Assembly: GCA_021789355.1 (NCBI GenBank)
Contig: JAJYJR010000119.1
Location: 1-11,605, forward strand
Length of the DNA: 11,605 nt
Source: Chloroflexota bacterium
Lineage (GTDB): Bacteria > Chloroflexota > Limnocylindria > Limnocylindrales > CSP1-4
Direction: 5' to 3'
Under the pieces are notes generated by a model. It was not told where the DNA came from and did no database searches. It saw only the letters and a list, made by a program, of their open reading frames with translations. A program made the translations under genes and the position numbers. This document shows positions 1 through 7,690 of the stretch, piece after piece. Numbering within the stretch: the stretch's first letter is position 1; each line of letters opens with the position of its first letter.

Positions 1-1775
1 ACCACCGTCTCGCCGGCGGTCAGGCCGCCCTGGATCTCCGCCATGGAGCTGGTGACCAGCCCGACCTTGACCGCGACCGTCTTCGTCGCCCCGCTGGCGT
101 CGACCACCTGCACCGTGTAGCTGCCGGACGAGCCGGAGAGGGCCGTGGCGGGGACGGCGAGGACGTCCGCGGCAGATGCGGTGGTGACCGCCACGCTCGC
201 GGACATCCCGGATCGCACCTTCGCGGGCGGGTTCGTCAGCGAGACCGTGACGTCGTACGTCACCACGCTGCTGCTGCTCGACGAGGTCGAGCTGGTCGGC
301 GCGATCTCGGTGACCGTCCCGGGCACGGACGCCCCGATCGCCGAGATCGTGGCGGTGGCCGCCTGTCCCACCTCGAGGCTCGCCACGTTGCTCTCGGTGA
401 ACGCCGCGATCACCTGCATCGTGCTGGTCTGCATCTCGATGGCGTACCCGGACGGCGCAAGCGCGCCGGCTCGGACGTTGACCGCGGTGACCACGCCGTC
501 GTCGGGCGACGTGACGGATCCCAGGTCCAGGGTCTCCTGGGCCGCGGCCACGGTGACCTGGGCATTCGCGACTGCCGCCCTGTCGGCCGCGATCACGTCG
601 GCGGTGCTGGGACCCACCTTCTCCTGGTAAGCGAGCTGCGCGGCGGCAAGCGCCTGCTGCGACTGGGTCAGGCTGTCCGCCTGCTGCGTTTCCGCAGCGG
701 CCAGCTTCTGCTGTGCCGATTCGAGGTTCTGCTGTGCACTCACCACCGCCTGTTGTGCCGATGTGACGGTGCTGGCCGACGGGCTGGAGTTGGCGTCGTA
801 GCTGGCCTGGGCACTGGCGAGGTTGTTCCGCGCCTGCGTGACGGCGGCGGTGGCCTGCTGCTCGGCCGTCTGGGCGGCGAGCTGAGCCTGGGCCAGTGCC
901 GTCTGCGCGCTCGTCACGCCGGCCTGCGCCTGCGTCACGCCGCCGAGCGTCGACGCGCCGGGGCTGGCCGCGTACGCCGCCTCGGCCGCGACGTAGGCCT
1001 GTTGGGCGCTGGCGACGCCCTGCTGGGCCTGCTGGATCGAGAGCTGGTCCTTGGCCTGCTGCGCCTGCTCCGACTGCTGGGCCTGTTGGAGCGCCAGTTG
1101 GGCGTTGTCGAGCGCGGCCTTCAGCGAGGCGAGCGTGTCGGGGGATGGGGTGGCCTGTGCGTCGGTGAGCGCCGACTCGGCGTTCTCCAGCGCCGTGCGG
1201 GCCTGCTGCACCGCGAGCTCGTTCTGCTGCAGGGTGATGAACTTGTTGTGGTTCGCGGAGACGAGCGCCTCGCTCGCCTGGGACACGGTCTGCTGCGCCG
1301 AGGCGATCGTGATGGCCGACGCCTTGCCCGACGCGACGGCAAAGGTCGCCTGGGCCGACGCCAGCTCGGCCTTCGCGATGGCCAGCTGCACGGCGGCGTC
1401 CGTCGTGTCGGCCACGGCCAGGGTCTGGCCCTTCGTGACCGCGTCGCCCACCGTCACGGAGACCGACTTGACCAGCCATGCGGTCGTCGTGCTGCTGCTG
1501 GTGGAGCTCGACGAGGTGCTGCTGGTGGACGTGCTGGTGCTCGACGTCGAGCCGCTGGTGAGGTCGGGGTCGCTTCCGAAGCTCAGGCCGTACACGGCCG
1601 TCGCGGACACGGTGCCGGTCGCGACCACCTGCTCGGTCACGTTCGTCTTTGCAACCGTGGCGGTCAGCACCTGCGCGGTGGCATCCTTCGAGAGGCCCGG
1701 CCCCAACACCGCGAACCCCGCGGCGCCCGCACCCACGGCAACCATGAGCGCCGCGCCGATCACTCTGCGTTTCAT
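1..1775 (-). CDS. HlyD/MacA-type efflux adaptor (membrane fusion protein), C-terminus cut by window edge
   Basis: The frame is open from an ATG at 1775 to the left edge, about 590 codons with no stop, so the gene is partial. AAGGG lies 8 bases upstream of the ATG (1784-1788). The product starts with MKRR and a hydrophobic signal/anchor segment (about 5-25), then a first lipoyl half (about 36-70). A Ser/Thr-only tract (about 73-98) follows, then the second lipoyl stretch with VTVGDAVTKGQTL. An Ala/Gln-rich alpha-helical coiled-coil region covers about 127-415. The lipoyl fold closes at SPDDGVVTAVNVRAG, and a beta-barrel contains FTESNVASLEVGQAATATIS. The membrane-proximal part has VPATAL and GLVTSSMAEIQGGLTAGE. 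This is the classic adaptor order. Family knowledge: such adaptors link an inner-membrane ABC or RND pump to its export path, and MacB-like ATPase/permease genes often follow, here beyond the left edge. Odd points are the Ser/Thr insert and the very long helical region. Family call is firm; substrate is unknown. Confidence 0.93.
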   Translation of the reverse strand, partial: MKRRVIGAALMVAVGAGAAGFAVLGPGLSKDATAQVLTATVAKTNVTEQVVATGTVSATAVYGLSFGSDPDLTSGSTSSTSTSTSSTSSSSTSSSTTTAWLVKSVSVTVGDAVTKGQTLAVADTTDAAVQLAIAKAELASAQATFAVASGKASAITIASAQQTVSQASEALVSANHNKFITLQQNELAVQQARTALENAESALTDAQATPSPDTLASLKAALDNAQLALQQAQQSEQAQQAKDQLSIQQAQQGVASAQQAYVAAEAAYAASPGASTLGGVTQAQAGVTSAQTALAQAQLAAQTAEQQATAAVTQARNNLASAQASYDANSSPSASTVTSAQQAVVSAQQNLESAQQKLAAAETQQADSLTQSQQALAAAQLAYQEKVGPSTADVIAADRAAVANAQVTVAAAQETLDLGSVTSPDDGVVTAVNVRAGALAPSGYAIEMQTSTMQVIAAFTESNVASLEVGQAATATISAIGASVPGTVTEIAPTSSTSSSSSSVVTYDVTVSLTNPPAKVRSGMSASVAVTTASAADVLAVPATALSGSSGSYTVQVVDASGATKTVAVKVGLVTSSMAEIQGGLTAGETV

Positions 1776-2021
1776 ACGAGTATCCCTTCTCACTGGTCCA
1801 CGCGTGCGTGACCCTCCCCTCGCCGATGCACCGTCGCACGTGGCAACGGGTTTGGCACCTACGGGCGCGGGAGCGGGGACGGCACGCCGATGCAGCTTCG
1901 GCTCGGCTCGCCAGGCGGGGGCGCGGTCCGCGTGTCCGAGGCCGGCTGCGTCTTCATGCGCTGCAGTCTCGAACCGGCGACCTTGCGGAAGGGTTACGCG
2001 GTCGACAGAGCCGGCGGACTT

Positions 2022-2049
2022 GGGGCACGATACCCCGACAAGGGGCACG
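2022..2049 (+). promoter_or_regulatory. Possible operator: GGGGCACG direct repeat, 20-base spacing
   Basis: GGGGCACG occurs at 2022-2029 and again at 2042-2049. The 20-base period is about two helical turns and puts both half-sites on one DNA face, 56-84 bases upstream of the hydrolase ATG. The GGGG of the first copy can also pair with CCCC at 2032-2035. This is only a spacing-based suggestion; in GC-rich DNA an 8-base repeat may be chance. Confidence 0.2.
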
Positions 2050-2094
2050 TGGCAGCTCGGCGGTCGCGGTCCAGGGGCCGCTGAGGCAACAGGC

Positions 2095-2099
2095 GGAGG
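2095..2099 (+). promoter_or_regulatory. Shine-Dalgarno GGAGG for the hydrolase
   Basis: GGAGG ends 6 bases before the ATG at 2106. It fixes this start over the other open frames in the region. Confidence 0.8.
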
Positions 2100-2105
2100 T
2101 ACCGC

Positions 2106-3164
2106 ATGGGGCAGGCACGCAGGACTCGGTTGGCCGCGCAGATCGCGGTGGCGTTGCTGGTCGCCGGCTGCGCGGGCAGCCCGAGTACGCCGGCACCATC
2201 CAGGTCCGGGGGCAGCGCCGTGGCGTCCGCGAGCCAGCCATCGGGCGCCCCGACTTCGCCGGCGCCAGGGTCGTCCGTTCCACCGCCGTCCGCCATTGCG
2301 AGTGCGGGCACCGCCGGCTGCGGCGTGGCGGGCGCCAGCGCCTGTCCTACGTACCAGATCGGGTTCGCGCGCAACATCCCGTTCACGCCGCCGGTCGACT
2401 GCGGCGGAGCCACCCAGTGCCAGATCCAGCTCGACGTCTACTACCCGGCGCCGGGAAGTTCCGGCGGACCATGGCCGCTCATCGTGGCCATACCGGGCGG
2501 CCCGGAGCCGCTCGGCGGACGCGCCGGCCTCGGGAGCCTCGCCGTGAGCCTGGCCCAGCAGGGCGCGGTCGTCTACACCGCGGACTACCGCTCGATGCCG
2601 AACCAGGATGCGGGGTTCCCGCAGACGTTCCAGGACGCCGCGTGCGCCATCAGCTTCGCCCGGGCGACGGCCGCAACCTACGGCGGTTCACCTGCGAAGG
2701 TGACGCTGGTGGGTGGCTCGCTCGGCGGCTGGGTTGGCGCCGTGGTCGCCTTCACGCCCCAGCCGTTCCCTCTCAGTACGTCCAACTGTCTTCAGCCAGC
2801 GGAAGACGCCCGACCGGATGCGTTCGTGGGCGTCGCCGGGGTCTATTCATTCGACCAGATCGACACCGGCTATCTCACCGGCTTCTTTGGCGGGACGCAG
2901 CAGGCGCAGCCGGGCGCCTGGGCGGCCGGCGAACCCTACACGATCGTCACCAATAACCGCAGCGAGACGATCCCGGTCCGGCTCGTGGCCGGCTCCAGGG
3001 ACACCGTGGGGAGCGCCATCTCCCAGCAGACGTTCGCGGCGCTCCTGCAGGCCGCCGGTTACAGCGTCACGCTGACCATGATCCCGGGCGCGAACCACGG
3101 CCAGGTGTTCGAGGCAGCGCAGACGGTGACGACCATCATCAGCCTGGCAAGGGCAGAGCGCTGA
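2106..3164 (+). CDS. Lipoprotein alpha/beta-hydrolase (esterase/lipase-like)
   Basis: The 352-residue product is a predicted lipoprotein: MGQARRTR, a hydrophobic segment, and lipobox V-A-G-C with Cys22 as the likely lipidated residue. A Ser/Pro/Gly-rich linker (about 23-80) separates the anchor from the catalytic domain. The alpha/beta-hydrolase fold then runs to the end. LIVAIPGG (125-132) is the likely oxyanion-hole strand, and G203-G-S-L-G207 is the nucleophile elbow with Ser205. Asp299 (GSRD) and His331 (GANHG) complete the triad with normal spacing and order. Family knowledge: enzymes of this esterase/lipase type hydrolyse carboxyl esters or sometimes amides; the substrate cannot be read from sequence. 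Cys residues at 72, 80, 99, 105, 180 and 228 could form disulfides, as expected outside the cytoplasm. It is the only plus-strand gene and stops 5 bases before the opposing gene's stop codon. Confidence 0.92.
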   Translation: MGQARRTRLAAQIAVALLVAGCAGSPSTPAPSRSGGSAVASASQPSGAPTSPAPGSSVPPPSAIASAGTAGCGVAGASACPTYQIGFARNIPFTPPVDCGGATQCQIQLDVYYPAPGSSGGPWPLIVAIPGGPEPLGGRAGLGSLAVSLAQQGAVVYTADYRSMPNQDAGFPQTFQDAACAISFARATAATYGGSPAKVTLVGGSLGGWVGAVVAFTPQPFPLSTSNCLQPAEDARPDAFVGVAGVYSFDQIDTGYLTGFFGGTQQAQPGAWAAGEPYTIVTNNRSETIPVRLVAGSRDTVGSAISQQTFAALLQAAGYSVTLTMIPGANHGQVFEAAQTVTTIISLARAER

Positions 3165-3169
3165 CGGAG

Positions 3170-4780
3170 CTACCGCACCACCCAGCGATATGCCGCGCTG
3201 ACGTTATTGGCAAACTCCGGCGTGGGGTAGACGACCGCCTTCCAGTAGAAGCGACCGGCTGGCGGGACCCACGTGATGGTCGCCGTACCGTCCGCGCCGG
3301 CGCCCGCCCCGCGCGACCCGGCGTAGGTGTAGCGGCCCGTGGCCGCGTCGTAGCGGTACAGGCGGAACGAGATCGTCAGACCGGCGGCGGCCGGGAGCGC
3401 CACGGCCCGCACCACGACGGTCGTCCCGGCACGAGCGGACCGCGTCACGGATGGCGCCGACCCGGCCAGTGACACCGTTCGCCGCACGATCACCCGGACC
3501 TCGGGCGACTGGGCCGCCGCCAGGACCGGCGTGCCGGGCACGTCCACCCGGTACCAGGTGTTCATGGTGGGGACCAGCGCGAGGCTGAATGAGCCACCCG
3601 CGGAGGGCAACTGGACGACGGAGGTGAACCCGCCTGCCGTAGCCGCCCGCCCCAGAACCTGCGCCCCCGCGACACCGGTCGGCTGGACCGTGCCGGTGAG
3701 CGTCGCGGTCCCGCCTGCGGACACAATGCGTGGCGCGACATTGAGCGTGGCACTGGATGGGAGCAGCGGCGTGATCGTCCAGGACGGAACCGGAGCGATC
3801 CGGTTGCCCGCCAGATCGGCCACCGGCCCCACCGTCACCGCGTAGGGAGTGCCCAGGAGCAGGTCGGCCGCCGGCATGAACGTCCCGGTCGCCGTGGCCG
3901 GATCGTACGCGTAGGTGCCGGCGACCAGCGCGCCGCTGGGTGACTGCATGACGAGTCCCAGGTTCTCCCAGGTGGTCGGGTCGATCGGCTCGCTGAACGT
4001 GACGGCGATCGTGGGCCGCAGGTTTCCGACCGACGAGCCAGGCGCCGGCGTCACGGCCTTGACCGTGGGGGCAACTGTGTCCAGCATGATCGACGCCTCG
4101 GCCGGTGCCGAGACGAGCCCGATCCCGCTGCGGACCCTGACCCAGAGGTGCTTCTCGCCGTCACCGGGCGGGAACGTGTACGACGACACGAGAACGTAGG
4201 GCTGCCAGGGATCCCACGCCACCCCGTCGGCGCTGAACGCCATCTGCGCAACCCCGGAGATACCGGCCGTCGCCGCCAGGCTGACGGAGACCGTGGGGGA
4301 GTTGGTGGCCGCCCGGCCGTCGTCGAGGGTGAGCGAGACGGTCGGCGTCGTGGAGTCCGGCACGAGCTGCACGGTGAGCGTGAATGCCCCGGACACGTTG
4401 CTCGCACCGTTGAGATCGATATAGTAGGTGCCACCGCCCAGGACGGGGTACGAGATGTGCTGCGTGGTACCCACCACGGTGGAGCTCGCCACGAGTCCCT
4501 GCGTGCCGACCACGGTGGTCGCCGTGGAGTCGAAGAGGTAGAGCCCGAAGAGCGTGCCGGGCGCGCCGGAGAGGTTCGCGACCACCACGTACCCCGAGGG
4601 GACGTCGATGCTGAACACGACGTCGTAGACCGGCCCGCCGAGCTGCCCCGACACGACCGGCCCCGGCAGCGGCACGCCCGGGATGTTCGACGTCGTATCG
4701 GCCCGGGCAGAAGGCGGCGGCACCAGGAGCGCACCGGCCACGAGTGCCGCCATGAAGATCGCACGCACGGATCGGCTCAT
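3170..4780 (-). CDS. Secreted multi-domain Ig-like surface protein
   Basis: The frame is open up to a GTG at 4789 (539 residues), but I prefer the ATG at 4780 (536 residues). Neither start has a clear Shine-Dalgarno. Numbering below uses the longer form. A signal peptide ends near PPPSARA (about residue 30). A beta-rich domain (about 43-143) resembles pre-peptidase C-terminal domains. An Ig-like module follows (about 147-238; FSADGVAWDPW and GDGEKHLWVRVR). Next is an SbsA/Big_5-like domain (about 240-342; RPTIAVTFSEPIDPTTW and LAGNRIAP). Two further Ig-type modules (about 346-435 and 446-539) end the protein. No catalytic motif or membrane anchor is visible, so a structural or binding role outside the cell is likely. 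The next gene upstream ends 90 bases before the GTG, compatible with co-transcription. The C-terminal module resembles those of the next two proteins. Confidence 0.85.
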   Translation of the reverse strand: MSRSVRAIFMAALVAGALLVPPPSARADTTSNIPGVPLPGPVVSGQLGGPVYDVVFSIDVPSGYVVVANLSGAPGTLFGLYLFDSTATTVVGTQGLVASSTVVGTTQHISYPVLGGGTYYIDLNGASNVSGAFTLTVQLVPDSTTPTVSLTLDDGRAATNSPTVSVSLAATAGISGVAQMAFSADGVAWDPWQPYVLVSSYTFPPGDGEKHLWVRVRSGIGLVSAPAEASIMLDTVAPTVKAVTPAPGSSVGNLRPTIAVTFSEPIDPTTWENLGLVMQSPSGALVAGTYAYDPATATGTFMPAADLLLGTPYAVTVGPVADLAGNRIAPVPSWTITPLLPSSATLNVAPRIVSAGGTATLTGTVQPTGVAGAQVLGRAATAGGFTSVVQLPSAGGSFSLALVPTMNTWYRVDVPGTPVLAAAQSPEVRVIVRRTVSLAGSAPSVTRSARAGTTVVVRAVALPAAAGLTISFRLYRYDAATGRYTYAGSRGAGAGADGTATITWVPPAGRFYWKAVVYPTPEFANNVSAAYRWVVR

Positions 4781-4879
4781 GTCTCGCACAGGATACCGGC
4801 CGCCGCCGTGTCGCGGGCTCGGAAGTCCCGGGAGCGTCCGGAGAATCGACCCACGGACGATCGACCTGTGTCGTAACCC

Positions 4880-7537
4880 TCAGAGCCCTCGCGCCACGAC
4901 CGCGCCCGAGAACACCTCCACGTCCCCCAGCCCCTCGGCCGTCTGCAGGGCCGAGACCACCAGATCGCGGACGCCGGCCCGGATGGACATCCAGCCGCTC
5001 GGGCGCACGAAGTAGTAGGCGTAGCCGTCCGCGGCCACGAGGCGGACGGTAAGCGCTCGGTACGGGGTCCATCCTCCGGCGGCCGTCCAGCTCGCGACCT
5101 GGATCTCGACCGGGCTGCCGGCAAACTCCTTGCCCACTGCGATCCGCACGGTCACGTAGCCTCGCTGCCGGGTGACGACGGTGCGCCCGCTCTCGAACGG
5201 TCCGGTCCGAGTCACCCCCGGGCTGATGCTCGCGGTGATGCCGTGCAGGGCGACGTCGAGCCCGGTCACGTCCGCGGCGCCCACCGACACCGGCATGGCG
5301 CCGGCAGCGCTGGCAAGACCGCCGCTCGCGTAATACCCGGACAGGTACAGCCCGCTCCATTCCGTGAAGTGGAGCACGAAGTTGCCGGGGGCGAGATTGA
5401 GCGCGTACGAGCCGTCCGGACGGGTGGCCCACGCCAGCCCGTTGCAGGCGGCGGACGCGCACGGCGTCACCACGATGCCCGCCAGGGGGGCGCCGTCGGG
5501 CCCGGTGACCGTGCCCTTCACCAGGTGCCCGACCGGCAGCCGCACGTCGATGCCGCCGACGGTGCTCCCGGCCACGGTGACGGACGCGGCATCGGCAAGG
5601 CTCGCGGTGAACCCGCCGGGGCAATCGGCGAGCCCCCCGGAGCAATGGAAGCCGGAGGGCTCGGCGTTGGCCGGATCGTCGAACGCGACCGTGTAGGTCC
5701 CGGCGGGCAGGCTGACCTTGTACCGGCCACTCGCGTCCGTGGTGGCGCCGTAGCACTCCGCGGGCGCGGCGGTCGAGCACGCGTCCACGAAGATCCCCGG
5801 CCGGGTCGAGCCGCCGCTGGTGATCACGGTGCCGGTGATGCTGCCGTAGGCAGGCGGGCCCGAGAGCGCGACGTTGATGCCGCCGATGTCCGCCCCGGTC
5901 AACGTCAACACCGTGGCGGCGGCGCCATCGAGGGTAGCCCCGCCGGCCGAGTAGAACGTCCACGGGTACGTCTCGTGGTCCTGGAACGCGACGGTGTAGG
6001 TGCCCGGGAGCACCGCCACCGAGTAGGTGCCGTCGGCGTGCGTCGTGGCATTCCCGCAGTAGACGAGGCCGCTGTAGGGCATCGTCCCGTCGAGGGCGCT
6101 GCACACGAACAGGCGGATGCCGCTGACGGGATTCCCGTCGGCAGTGACGATGCCGCTGACGGCAAGGCCGGCCGGCACCCGAACGTTGACCTGGGTGCTC
6201 GTGGCGCCAACCGGGATGACCGATGCGAGCGGCCCGAATGGCGTCAGGCTGCTGCCGTTCACGTACCCGGTGGGCAGCGTGCCCGTCGTGTCGGCGACGA
6301 CCATGTGATAGCTACCGGGGGCGAGGTTGATGATCGTGTAGGTCCCGTCGGCTGCGGTGGTCGCGCTGCCGCCCCCGTAGACCGGGAACTCGACCGCCGT
6401 CACCTGGAGCCCGGCGGCGGGCACCCCGCCAGGTCCCACGACCGTCCCCGTGATGGACCCCCTCGTCGGCGGACTGGCTGACGGGCTCGCAGCCGGGCTG
6501 GGCATCGAGGGCGGCGACGGTGAAGGCTGGACCACGACGACCTCGATGACCGCCGGGCCGTACTGCCCCGTGTCGGTGAACAGGGCGCGGTAGTAGGCGG
6601 TCCGCGTTGGAGCAAACGTGTAGAGGGAGTTGCCGGATCCGTCCAGGGTGACCGTGGTCAACACGCTCCACGCCACCAGGTTGGGCGAGACCTGCCACTG
6701 CACCTGTGCGTACGGCGGGCCGTTCGATGCCGACAGGCTGAAGGACTGGCCCAGGGCGATCGTGTTTACCTGCGTGGCGGTCAAGGTGGGGGCCGGCGTC
6801 GCCACGTGCGACACGCTGAAGCCGTCGGCCGTCCGAGCGCTCGGCGCCGATACCGCGGTGCCCCCCTGGACCATGGTCCACGCGGTCACCGTCGACACTG
6901 GGCCATCTGCCTGCAGGCCGGTGAACTGCACGGCGGGGCTGAAGACGCCGAGGGTCTGCGCGGTCCCGTCCGGCCCGGCCGGGGCCTCGACGATCCACTC
7001 GGCCGTGCTCCCCGGGCCCTGGTAGGCCTGCCGGGTGGTGAAGGTCTCCCCGGTGGTCTCATTGGCCAGGGCGATCGACCACAGCGTGCCGCTGACCTGC
7101 TGGATCGTCACCGTGATCCGGTCGCCGGGCGTGACGGAGACCGTCTCGATGCGCTGGCTGAGGGAATACGCTGGCAGGACCTGCCACCACGCCTCCGCTG
7201 AGACCTCGTTCGTAACTGGGTCATACGTTTCCGCGACCCCGGCCTGGATCAGCGAGGCAGAGCCGACGCCATCGAGCCCGACCCACTCGTCCACGAAGGT
7301 CACGGTCGGCGTGGAGGCGAGCGTGGGCACGTTGAACGTCCCGGCGACCCCGGTGTACGGCCCGGGGCCAACCACGTAGCCGGACCAGGTCGGGGATTGC
7401 GTAACCGACCCGGACGAGGCGACGAGGGCGGTGTCGCCCATGAGCAACGCCGGTGAGCCAGACTGCGCGGGCGCGCCGAGTCCGGGCAGGATCATCGCCA
7501 GCGAGAGGAGCGCGAGCCGGCCGGGTACTCGCGTCAC
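4880..7537 (-). CDS. Secreted G1-family (eqolisin) glutamic peptidase fused to Ig-like and carboxypeptidase-regulatory-like repeats
   Basis: 885 residues from a GTG start at 7537, set by GGAGG 7 bases upstream. After a signal peptide (about 1-25), residues 50-245 form a peptidase A4/G1 domain: SPTWSGYV, WVGLDG (85-90), SLIQAGV with Gln98, and TAEWIVEAP with Glu180. In the family prototype (scytalidoglutamic peptidase) the catalytic pair is Gln53/Glu136 in ILQTG and AEWIVE, a spacing of 83; here it is 82, so the site looks intact. An Ig-like module (about 246-336) and a Ser/Pro hinge (337-358) follow. Four repeats with DGTY/PGTYTV-type signatures (about 359-455, 457-558, 564-667, 671-766) resemble carboxypeptidase-regulatory-like domains. 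The last 120 residues form a beta module shared with neighbouring proteins. The enzyme should cleave proteins outside the cell, probably best at acid pH as known members do. The fused repeats suggest wall or polymer attachment. Confidence 0.9.
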   Translation of the reverse strand: MTRVPGRLALLSLAMILPGLGAPAQSGSPALLMGDTALVASSGSVTQSPTWSGYVVGPGPYTGVAGTFNVPTLASTPTVTFVDEWVGLDGVGSASLIQAGVAETYDPVTNEVSAEAWWQVLPAYSLSQRIETVSVTPGDRITVTIQQVSGTLWSIALANETTGETFTTRQAYQGPGSTAEWIVEAPAGPDGTAQTLGVFSPAVQFTGLQADGPVSTVTAWTMVQGGTAVSAPSARTADGFSVSHVATPAPTLTATQVNTIALGQSFSLSASNGPPYAQVQWQVSPNLVAWSVLTTVTLDGSGNSLYTFAPTRTAYYRALFTDTGQYGPAVIEVVVVQPSPSPPSMPSPAASPSASPPTRGSITGTVVGPGGVPAAGLQVTAVEFPVYGGGSATTAADGTYTIINLAPGSYHMVVADTTGTLPTGYVNGSSLTPFGPLASVIPVGATSTQVNVRVPAGLAVSGIVTADGNPVSGIRLFVCSALDGTMPYSGLVYCGNATTHADGTYSVAVLPGTYTVAFQDHETYPWTFYSAGGATLDGAAATVLTLTGADIGGINVALSGPPAYGSITGTVITSGGSTRPGIFVDACSTAAPAECYGATTDASGRYKVSLPAGTYTVAFDDPANAEPSGFHCSGGLADCPGGFTASLADAASVTVAGSTVGGIDVRLPVGHLVKGTVTGPDGAPLAGIVVTPCASAACNGLAWATRPDGSYALNLAPGNFVLHFTEWSGLYLSGYYASGGLASAAGAMPVSVGAADVTGLDVALHGITASISPGVTRTGPFESGRTVVTRQRGYVTVRIAVGKEFAGSPVEIQVASWTAAGGWTPYRALTVRLVAADGYAYYFVRPSGWMSIRAGVRDLVVSALQTAEGLGDVEVFSGAVVARGL

Positions 7538-7544
7538 TGTCCGG

Positions 7545-7549
7545 CCTCC
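7545..7549 (-). promoter_or_regulatory. Shine-Dalgarno GGAGG for the glutamic peptidase
   Basis: CCTCC on the plus strand reads GGAGG on the coding strand, 7 bases before a GTG start. It supports GTG at 7537 as the initiation codon. Confidence 0.75.
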
Positions 7550-7608
7550 GGCCTGCCATTCATCGCGCGACCATCCTACGGCGACTCCGCGCGGACGCCG
7601 GACAAGCG

Positions 7609-7643
7609 AAGAGGGGCCGGGGCGATGTGCCCCGACCCCTCTT
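7609..7643 (-). terminator. Strong GC-rich hairpin terminator after the S-layer-like gene
   Basis: The arms AAGAGGGG-C-CGGGGC and GCCCCG-A-CCCCTCTT pair around a 5-base loop (7624-7628) with a single C/A mismatch, giving 14 pairs. It lies 47 bases beyond the stop of the minus-strand gene ending at 7691. The tail after the stem (CGCUUGUCC) has few U residues, so it is not a textbook intrinsic terminator. Position and stem strength still argue for 3'-end formation or mRNA protection. It should partly insulate the peptidase gene from the highly translated gene upstream. Confidence 0.75.
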
Positions 7644-7690
7644 CCTGGGAAGCCACCTCAGGCGAGGCAGCCTCCCCTGTTCAGGATGGA

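Larger units (their letters stand above)
1776..2105. other. Divergent intergenic region (330 bases)
   Basis: This stretch separates the divergently transcribed adaptor (minus) and hydrolase (plus) genes, so it should hold both promoters. I found no convincing -35/-10 pair on either strand. The only local structure seen is an 8-base direct repeat GGGGCACG at 2022-2029 and 2042-2049, exactly 20 bases apart, close upstream of the hydrolase. Open frames crossing the region on the plus strand are out-of-frame extensions with no recognisable protein features. Confidence 0.6.

Noticed and set aside
753..2547. Long plus-strand open frames (352 and 498 codons) over the adaptor gene
   Set aside because: Arg/Ala/Gly-rich or low-complexity translations with no domain pattern; they are antisense shadows of a clear HlyD-type protein on the minus strand.
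4161..6104. 647-codon minus-strand frame across two secreted-protein genes
   Set aside because: Arg/His-rich frameshift shadow that crosses a gene boundary and both real reading frames; no ribosome site or domain.
5243..6481. 412-codon plus-strand frame over the peptidase gene
   Set aside because: Arg/Gly/Val-rich antisense shadow of the repeat region.
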